Of a DNA stretch of 64,000 nucleotides, positions 58,347-64,000 are shown one piece after another (the first letter of the stretch is position 1; every line of letters begins with the position of its first letter). A program made the position numbers and the translations under genes. Source of the DNA: Methanomicrobiales archaeon (GTDB taxonomy: Archaea > Halobacteriota > Methanomicrobia > Methanomicrobiales > Methanospirillaceae). The notes beneath the pieces were generated by a model. It ran no database searches, was not told where the DNA came from, and saw nothing but the letters and a program-made list of their open reading frames with translations. The DNA lies in the NCBI GenBank assembly GCA_022841205.1, contig JALHCK010000008.1, forward strand, positions 1-64,000, given 5' to 3'.

Positions 58347-58742
58347 TCAGACTCTCCTTCCCCGCCGTCCACCCTTGGCGCGGATCGAATCATGGGGGAC
58401 AGGCGTTACATCCTCAATCCTCCCGATCCTCATGCCGGCCCGGGCCAGAGCGCGGATGGCCGCCTGTGCCCCGGGCCCGGGGCTCCGCTGCTTTCCACGG
58501 CCCGGTGCCCGGACCTTAACATGCACACCCACGATGCCTTTCTCTCTCGCAGTCTGGGCAACATTCGAGGCCATCTGCATCGCAGCGTAGGGCGAGCTCT
58601 CGTTCCGGTCCTGCTTGACAACCATGCCGCCGCTGCTCTTGGTAACAGTCTCGGCTCCGGAGAGATCGGTGATGGTGATGATAGTGTTGTTGAACGAGGC
58701 ATAGATGTGGGCGATACCCCATTTTTCCTTTTCTGCTGCCAT
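58347..58742 (-). CDS. rps11: Small ribosomal subunit protein S11
   Basis: A 131-residue S11. KWGIAHIYASFNNTIITITD, TVTKSSGGMVVK and KAPGRGKQR in variant form (RAPGRGKQRSPGPGAQ) are characteristic. It ends one base before the rpoD start. Confidence 0.96.
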   Translation of the reverse strand: MAAEKEKWGIAHIYASFNNTIITITDLSGAETVTKSSGGMVVKQDRNESSPYAAMQMASNVAQTAREKGIVGVHVKVRAPGRGKQRSPGPGAQAAIRALARAGMRIGRIEDVTPVPHDSIRAKGGRRGRRV

Positions 58743-58744
58743 GG

Positions 58745-59290
58745 TTATCTCCCTGCCTTTGTGATTCGTGCCCGTTCGGCGTGATCGGTACCTGCGAATA
58801 CTGATCGCCTGTAATATGAAATCTGGCTCTCTTCTGCCCGCGTCACGCGGTATCCGGGAATATTGACCCTTCTTCCGGAAATCGCGATGTGCCCGTGGGT
58901 AATAAGCTGTCGCGCCTGTTTCGGCGAACGTGCCAGCCCCTGACGATGCACCAGCGTCTGGAGTCTCCGTTCGAGCGCCTGCGGGGTTTTCAGCGCAAGC
59001 ACGTCATCGATATCTGCATCCGGACCGAGCAATCCCATTCGCTGCATGTGATCGATCAGTTCGCTCTTCTTGGCATCAAACCGTTCCTGGCCCGTCCCGG
59101 CAGACATGAGTGCAAGTAGTTCCCGGGCAGCTTTCCGGTAGCGGCGAAGGAAACTCTGAGCCTTCCATACCTCGCGCTTGTTTCGGAGCCCGTATTCGAT
59201 GACCATCTTGCTCTCTTCCTCAATCCGCGTCTTTTCAAAGGGGCGTTTGGGAGTCTGGTACTGTTTATGGTTCTTTCCCGGGTATCCCAT
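58745..59290 (-). CDS. rps4: Small ribosomal subunit protein S4
   Basis: A 181-residue S4. MGYPGKNHKQYQTPKRPF is the archaeal N-terminus. The S4 RNA-binding part RRLQTLVHRQGLARSPKQARQLITHGHI follows. It is 2 bases from rps11. Confidence 0.96.
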   Translation of the reverse strand: MGYPGKNHKQYQTPKRPFEKTRIEEESKMVIEYGLRNKREVWKAQSFLRRYRKAARELLALMSAGTGQERFDAKKSELIDHMQRMGLLGPDADIDDVLALKTPQALERRLQTLVHRQGLARSPKQARQLITHGHIAISGRRVNIPGYRVTRAEESQISYYRRSVFAGTDHAERARITKAGR

Positions 59291-59303
59291 GTAATCACCT
59301 TGA

Positions 59304-59756
59304 TTATTCCTTCTTCCGCTTCACACCGACCGTGAGCCCGGTCCTTCCGGCGGACTTTGTCCGCTGGCCGCGGACTTTCTGGCCGGTCTCATGCCTGATG
59401 CCCTTGTAACAACGGATCTTCCTCATGATGTTGACATCCTCTTCACGCGTTAACGAGACATCGTTACCGAAGAGGTGGCGCGATTCGCCGGTATAAACGT
59501 CCTTTGGCCTGTTCATCATCCAGGAGGGAACCCGTGACGTGTAGGAATCGACAACTTCTCGGATGCGGTCTGCTTCCTCATCGGTAATGCGCCCCATCAG
59601 TCCCTTCTCGTCAACTTTCGCCAGCACTGCAATGACCTGGGCCGTATGCATTCCCACACCGGGAATTCCGGTCAGCGCAATGTGGACCGGCTTTGTACCG
59701 TCAAGGTCGGTATTGCTGACCCTGACGAAATATTTGATCTCTTCTTCCTGAGCCAT
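59304..59756 (-). CDS. rps13: Small ribosomal subunit protein S13
   Basis: A 150-residue S13. ALTGIPGVGMHTAQVIA and KCYKGIRHETGQ in variant form (RCYKGIRHETGQKVRGQRTK) are diagnostic. The start ATG 59756 is set by ggagg 5 bases before it. An upstream extension would enter tRNA-Ser. Confidence 0.96.
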   Translation of the reverse strand: MAQEEEIKYFVRVSNTDLDGTKPVHIALTGIPGVGMHTAQVIAVLAKVDEKGLMGRITDEEADRIREVVDSYTSRVPSWMMNRPKDVYTGESRHLFGNDVSLTREEDVNIMRKIRCYKGIRHETGQKVRGQRTKSAGRTGLTVGVKRKKE

Positions 59757-59784
59757 CCAATCCTCCGTGACTGAGATTCTTGAG

Positions 59785-59869
59785 CGCTGAGGGAGGGATT
59801 TGAACCCTCGAGTCCCAGGGGGACACAGGTTTAGCAAACCTGCGCCATACCAAGCTTGGCTACCTCAAC
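59785..59869 (-). tRNA. tRNA-Ser (anticodon GCT)
   Basis: An 85-base cloverleaf with the long variable arm of serine tRNAs (tgtcccc/gggactc). The anticodon arm is caggt-ttGCTaa-acctg, and the discriminator is G. It lies just upstream of rps13 and may share the start of the ribosomal operon. Confidence 0.94.
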
Positions 59870-59996
59870 TTAGAAACTCGCGTCGTATCGACACTCGCAG
59901 CACCGGACGGTGCCACTCCATGAATGGTGCACTATTATTGGAAAAGGCAGTAATTAACCCTTTGGGTCAGTGCGCCGGTCAGGCCTGGAAAACAGG

Positions 59997-60971
59997 TCAT
60001 GTTCGCTTCCTTTTCACATCACGGGCAATCAGGGCCGAGGTGATCAGAGGGAGCGCGATAGTGGCATCGCAGAAAACCTGGACCCGGGGGCAGTCCAGCA
60101 TCTCTTTTCCCCAGGAGATTGCTTCCTCGAAGGTGCACCCCGAGAGCCCCCCCCAGTGGGGAGCATCAGTAGTGAACTGGATGGCATAGGCATGACCGTG
60201 CAGACCTGCTTCGTGAATGGAGGCGATGACCTGAGTCTGCTGTATGAAGTTCTTGGGCACTCCGCCACCGATGAAGACGACCCCGGTAGTTGCCGCATCC
60301 TCCACGAAACGGGTAATCTCGTCGGCATCGGCCAGCTGATCCACATCCACCGACACCCCGTCCCTCCGGGCCATGACAAGCCCGATACCGATTGATGAGT
60401 CAGCAAGAGCGGGGATAAATACAGGGATCTTTTCGCGGAAGCAAGTGGCAATCAGCGATTCCCCCTCCGGCCGTTCCCTGGCGGCGAACTTCCCCATTTT
60501 CTGGGTGAATTCTGCAGATGACCCCGAGAACGGGGCTATCTCCCTGGCAAACGAGGCTATCCGTTCATCGACCCCCCTGAACTCTTCCTCATAGGCGAAG
60601 ATATCGTATATCCGGTCGATGCCCTGCCGGTAGAGTTCCGCATCATCCACGTGGTGGTGACCCCGGTAGTGGCGAATCCCAAAGTGTTCACAGAGGTCAT
60701 GGAATATGTTTGCCCCGGTGGATACGATGGCATCAATGTAATGCCGTTCTGCAAGGGTCATTAAACAACGCTGCATCCCGGCGGGGACCATCGCACCTGA
60801 GAGGCCGAGCATTATGGTGCAGTCAGGATCTTCGATCATCGCCTGCCAGATCCTGAACGACTCCCCTAGCTTCCGCCCCTGGAACCCGGTCCTGCTCATC
60901 GCGTCCAGGAGATCGGCAACGTTCTCCTGTGGAACAACCGGATCGGTCGGTACCATCGTCATTGTCTTCAA
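59997..60971 (-). CDS. dys: Deoxyhypusine synthase
   Basis: A 324-residue NAD-dependent enzyme that attaches the aminobutyl group of spermidine to a lysine of aIF5A, the first step of hypusine formation. SGAMVPAGMQRCL, STGANIFHDLCEHFG, HHHVDDAELYR and FIGGGVPKNF are typical. The catalytic lysine occurs in EAISWGKEM near the C-terminus, which argues for an active synthase. The start may be TTG 60971 or ATG 60962. It is transcribed toward the ribosomal operon but has a gap of about 130 bases to tRNA-Ser. Confidence 0.93.
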   Translation of the reverse strand: MKTMTMVPTDPVVPQENVADLLDAMSRTGFQGRKLGESFRIWQAMIEDPDCTIMLGLSGAMVPAGMQRCLMTLAERHYIDAIVSTGANIFHDLCEHFGIRHYRGHHHVDDAELYRQGIDRIYDIFAYEEEFRGVDERIASFAREIAPFSGSSAEFTQKMGKFAARERPEGESLIATCFREKIPVFIPALADSSIGIGLVMARRDGVSVDVDQLADADEITRFVEDAATTGVVFIGGGVPKNFIQQTQVIASIHEAGLHGHAYAIQFTTDAPHWGGLSGCTFEEAISWGKEMLDCPRVQVFCDATIALPLITSALIARDVKRKRT

Positions 60972-61042
60972 TCACATTATCGTTGATTCCAGATAATAAT
61001 TCCCGTGGAGATTACACGCTGCTGTAGATAAAAAAAAGAGGC

Positions 61043-61819
61043 TTAAAGAGCCCTGACAAGGGATTCCCGGGTAACGATTCCAGCAAGCCGGCCATCGACT
61101 GTGATGGGCAGTGTGCTGATGTTTTTTGCAATCATCATATCGATAACATCATCGAGGCTCGAACATGAATCCATGGACAACACCGGTGTGCTCATGATAT
61201 CCTTAACGAGCAGGTTCCGGATACGGTGATCCTGATGCTTGTCATCGACAACTTTCCGGAAGTTCCGCATCGCCACTGCGACATCGGTTTCGGTCACTAT
61301 CCCGACCACCTGGTCACGGTCGGTGACGATGAACCGGAGTATATTGTCATCGAGCATCCTCCTTCGGAGGTGCACAACACGCTCTTCAGTGTCGATGGTG
61401 AATGCTTTCTCCATGACCTCGGACAGAGGGACTGCCGGACGGTAACGCATGAGCAGATCCTGTGCAGCCACCTTGCCAACAAGGCGATGATCGTCATCGT
61501 AGACCACTACCAGCTTATAGACCTGGAGGAGCGGGATCAGGATCTCGATGTCCTGATCCGGATAGACGGTCGTGAAATCTTCTTCAACAGTATTTGCTAC
61601 ATGAATGGAGTTCGGAGAGATCGCCGAGTTTCTACGGGTGCCCAGCTTCTCGGCAACGCTCTTCCTGGAGATCGTTCCCACAACGTTATTGTTGTTTATC
61701 ACAATGAGGGGGTCGACACCTTCCCCAAGCATTTTGTCAAGGGCTTCAGTAATGACTGCCGATTTCGATATGGTGATCGGGCGGGACATAACATCCCTGA
61801 TAAAAAGTTCGTCGCTCAT
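61043..61819 (-). CDS. Multi-CBS-domain protein, 258 residues
   Basis: The protein consists of four CBS motifs as two Bateman modules. FIRDVMSRPITISKSAVITEALDKM begins the first, and TLPITVDGRLAGIVTRESLVRAL ends the last. Such modules bind adenine nucleotides and act as energy or ligand sensors; no effector domain is attached. The ATG overlaps the stop of the preceding gene (ATGA). It is the last gene of a four-gene CBS series. Confidence 0.9.
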   Translation of the reverse strand: MSDELFIRDVMSRPITISKSAVITEALDKMLGEGVDPLIVINNNNVVGTISRKSVAEKLGTRRNSAISPNSIHVANTVEEDFTTVYPDQDIEILIPLLQVYKLVVVYDDDHRLVGKVAAQDLLMRYRPAVPLSEVMEKAFTIDTEERVVHLRRRMLDDNILRFIVTDRDQVVGIVTETDVAVAMRNFRKVVDDKHQDHRIRNLLVKDIMSTPVLSMDSCSSLDDVIDMMIAKNISTLPITVDGRLAGIVTRESLVRAL

Positions 61820-62655
61820 TTTATCACTTCCCTGATGATATCATCTCTCTTGATGATTCCCCTGATATCGTCATCATGCATGACAACCAGGCTGTTGATA
61901 TGCTTTTCCCGCATGAGGGCGACTGCATCGCTCACCGGCACATCCGGAGTAATGGTGATTACCGGCCGGGACATGAAATCTTCAGCGATTGCCGCAGTCT
62001 CCACCACGTAGCGCAGTGATTTCCTTCCGCCATGGGCTTCCTTGCGCAGCATGGTTATACCCTTTACCGGCAGTTCCATTTTCTCGTTGACATAGAGGAA
62101 GAATGCGAGGTTGCTCTGGGTTATAATTCCAGCGAGAGTCCCATCGTTGTTGACAACGACAACGGTATCGTTTCGCTCCCGCATCAGATCGACGATATGG
62201 GTCAGCGAATGGTAGCGGGAGATGGTGATCACATCCTCCATTACATCCCCAACCCGTGTCACGATTTTCCCGATGAGGGAGGACCGCATGAGATCTGACT
62301 TGGTGACAATTCCGATAATATTACCATTCTCCATCACCGGGACTCCGCTGATGTCGAAATTGATCATCAGTGATGCTATCGCCCTGATGCCGGTATCAGG
62401 GGCGACCGTTGCTGGATCCGGGGTCATGAGGACCGAGATAGGTATGGTATCGATCGGCCGGCGTCGCCAGATCGGCTCGGTCTGGCGCATCCTGTAGCCG
62501 ATATCCTTTTTGGTGATAATGCCGACAAGTTTTCCATCCTCGATAACCGGCAAACGGGATATACGGTGTTTTAGCATCAGGTTCCGGGCCCGGGCAACAT
62601 TCTCTGCAGGCCCGACCACGTAGACCGGTGCACTCATCACATTTGCAGCATTCAT
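61816..62655 (-). CDS. Multi-CBS-domain protein, 279 residues
   Basis: Four CBS motifs in two Bateman pairs, with repeated signatures ISRLPVIEDGKLVGIITKKD, ISGVPVMENGNIIGIVTKSD and INSLVVMHDDDIRGIIKRDD. No catalytic or DNA-binding domain is joined. It overlaps the following gene by 4 bases and starts 6 bases after the previous one, so the genes are co-translated. A shared sensing complex is likely. Confidence 0.9.
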   Translation of the reverse strand: MNAANVMSAPVYVVGPAENVARARNLMLKHRISRLPVIEDGKLVGIITKKDIGYRMRQTEPIWRRRPIDTIPISVLMTPDPATVAPDTGIRAIASLMINFDISGVPVMENGNIIGIVTKSDLMRSSLIGKIVTRVGDVMEDVITISRYHSLTHIVDLMRERNDTVVVVNNDGTLAGIITQSNLAFFLYVNEKMELPVKGITMLRKEAHGGRKSLRYVVETAAIAEDFMSRPVITITPDVPVSDAVALMREKHINSLVVMHDDDIRGIIKRDDIIREVIK

Positions 62656-62661
62656 CGGCCA

Positions 62662-63606
62662 TCACTTCCTGGCAAGTGCTCGAACCATGTCAAACTCGGT
62701 GACAAGCCCGACAAGCCGTGTCCGTTCGATTACCGGGAGACCACCGACATTGCGGTCAAGCATCTCCCTGGCCGCTTCATTGACGCCCTTTTCAGGTGAG
62801 GTCGTAACGAGATTCGAAGAGACGAGGTTTCTCACCGGGAGGCCCATTACTTCCGCCACATCCCCTGTGATCAGCTGGTCGAAGACCTTCCTGGTTCCCA
62901 GGTATTTCATGATATCGCTTGTAGTTATGATCCCGTAGAGGACGTCGCCGCTGACTACCGGGAGCCGCCGGAACCGGTAGGTGGTCATATCACGGGTAAC
63001 TTTCCCAATCGGACAATCGGGATCGGTCACGCGGAGCGATGTGATCATGATATCATTGACCGTGAGATTCACCTTCTCGGTTGCAAGCACTTTCATGACA
63101 TCCCGCTCGGTGACTATCCCCACTAATATCCCATCGCTGTCGATGATGGGCATGCCTCCAACCTTTTTGCTCACAATGATCTCAACAGCATCTGCTATGC
63201 TGGCTGTATCGGGGAGCGTGGTCATCTGCTGGGTCATGAGGGTCCGGACCGGCTCATTGATTGCGGCGAGGAGATTTCCTCCATGCCGCACCTGTACGAG
63301 GTTGAACTTGTCTCCGCCGCCCATGAAATTGATAATATCTCCGGCTGTTATGATTCCCCGCAGTTTTCCGCTGCCGGCATCCACCACAGGTAATCTCCTG
63401 AACCCGCAGGATGTCATCTTTTCAACGGCAGCCATGATGGTGCTGGTCGGGGGAACTGAGACTACCTCGCGGGTTGCAAGTGCCATGATGTCCCCTTCGC
63501 GAGGGACGATGTGGGACTTGAACTCGACCGGCCCGCGGTCGAGTTTGCCTGGCATCTTCAGGAGTTTATCCGCCTGCTTGAAATTTCGGTCATTGCTATG
63601 CATCAT
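62662..63606 (-). CDS. Multi-CBS-domain protein, 314 residues
   Basis: An N-terminal polar stretch of about 40 residues precedes four CBS motifs, including GFRRLPVVDAGSGKLRGIITAGD, VGGMPIIDSDGILVGIVTERD and VGGLPVIERTRLVGLVTEFD. The ATG at 63606 follows gaggttga. It lies in the CBS gene series; a ligand such as AMP, ATP or SAM is inferred from the family only. Confidence 0.9.
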   Translation of the reverse strand: MMHSNDRNFKQADKLLKMPGKLDRGPVEFKSHIVPREGDIMALATREVVSVPPTSTIMAAVEKMTSCGFRRLPVVDAGSGKLRGIITAGDIINFMGGGDKFNLVQVRHGGNLLAAINEPVRTLMTQQMTTLPDTASIADAVEIIVSKKVGGMPIIDSDGILVGIVTERDVMKVLATEKVNLTVNDIMITSLRVTDPDCPIGKVTRDMTTYRFRRLPVVSGDVLYGIITTSDIMKYLGTRKVFDQLITGDVAEVMGLPVRNLVSSNLVTTSPEKGVNEAAREMLDRNVGGLPVIERTRLVGLVTEFDMVRALARK

Positions 63607-63664
63607 TCAACCTCTGTTCTATTCGTAATCTCCAAAAGCGATTCGTTCGACATACAGGGCACCT

Positions 63665-64000
63665 TCACCCGAGAACCTTGAGGATGTCGTGCCGATCAAT
63701 AATGCCGACGATTTTTTCACCATCGGTGACCGGAAGCCTGCTGATGTCGTGCTTCACCATCAGGGCGGCAGCATCGCCCGTAGAATCATCCGGGGATACG
63801 GTCACGACCGGTGTGGTCATGAATCCTTCGATCGGGATGCTGCTCTCGGATGCGGTGCGCCACCGCCCGTCTTTCAGGAGATCGCGGCGTGAAATCATCC
63901 CAACAAGCCTCCGTTTCTTGACAACCGGAAATGCGGTAAAGCCACTTTCGATAATAAGGTTATGGATTCTCTGTGCGGTATCATCGGTGCTGCAGGTAAT
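63665..64000 (-). CDS. CBS-domain protein, cut by the window end
   Basis: The frame stays open to the right edge, so the gene begins outside the window. The visible part of 111 residues holds the end of one CBS motif (SGFTAFPVVKKRRLVGMISRRD) and a complete one (HDISRLPVTDGEKIVGIIDRHD). The product is probably another four-CBS protein. It is first of the visible series of four. Confidence 0.85.
   Translation of the reverse strand: MTCSTDDTAQRIHNLIIESGFTAFPVVKKRRLVGMISRRDLLKDGRWRTASESSIPIEGFMTTPVVTVSPDDSTGDAAALMVKHDISRLPVTDGEKIVGIIDRHDILKVLG

Overview
The window is archaeal, and its gene content points to a hydrogenotrophic methanogen of the order Methanomicrobiales (inference; no database search was possible). 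The 16S rRNA carries archaeal signatures. There are also archaeal-type RNA polymerase subunits D, K and N, ribosomal proteins L18e and S4/S11/S13 in archaeal order, an archaeal histone, coenzyme F420 genes (cofE, cofC, cofG), a mevalonate/isopentenyl phosphate kinase isoprenoid pathway and a deoxyhypusine synthase. Most genes are GC-rich. The left edge (about 1-2400) and a patch near 26.4-27.4 kb are clearly AT-richer.

Layout. 0-9.6 kb: an AT-rich ABC exporter, a family 2 glycosyltransferase, a ferritin-like protein, small membrane proteins, a C-terminal serpin relic, a ZIP metal transporter and a rubredoxin-glutamate synthase fusion. 9.6-21.6 kb: a LonC-type protease divergent from an M1 aminopeptidase, a Ca2+/cation antiporter, CorA, a PrsW-type membrane protease, a B3/B4-domain protein, a histone and a DUF1059 protein. 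21.6-27.5 kb: a full-length secreted serpin, two small secreted proteins (one frameshifted) and an OFA-type MFS transporter. 27.5-32.5 kb: one rRNA operon on the minus strand in the order 16S, tRNA-Ala, 23S, tRNA-Cys, 5S. 33-37.8 kb: a coiled-coil protein, smc and scpA. 38-44.4 kb: glyA-folD-DHPS-like-cofE, cofC in convergent orientation, then cofG-purC with a tiny coupled ORF. 44.4-60 kb: an FTR-like iron-sulfur protein, then a long minus-strand series running tRNA-Ser, rps13, rps4, rps11, rpoD, rpl18e, rpl13, rps9, rpoN, tRNA-Pro, rpoK, eno, rps2, MEMO, mvk, ipk, fni, RNase J, idsA, gltX, aarF. 60-64 kb: deoxyhypusine synthase and four consecutive multi-CBS-domain genes, the last cut by the window end.

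The genes fall into several functional themes. One-carbon and cofactor metabolism is grouped around glyA/folD/DHPS/cof genes. Translation, transcription and archaeal lipid precursor synthesis share one very compact gene string with 1-14 nt overlaps. Protein quality control and protease inhibition (LonC, M1, PrsW, serpin) are spread over 9-24 kb. No CRISPR array, insertion sequence or prophage was seen. The observations most worth a second look are the serpin relic paired with an intact serpin, tRNA-Cys sitting two bases from 5S rRNA with an apparent U1:C72 mismatch, the four-gene CBS array, the rubredoxin-glutamate synthase fusion, and two gene-free stretches with strong RNA-like secondary structure.
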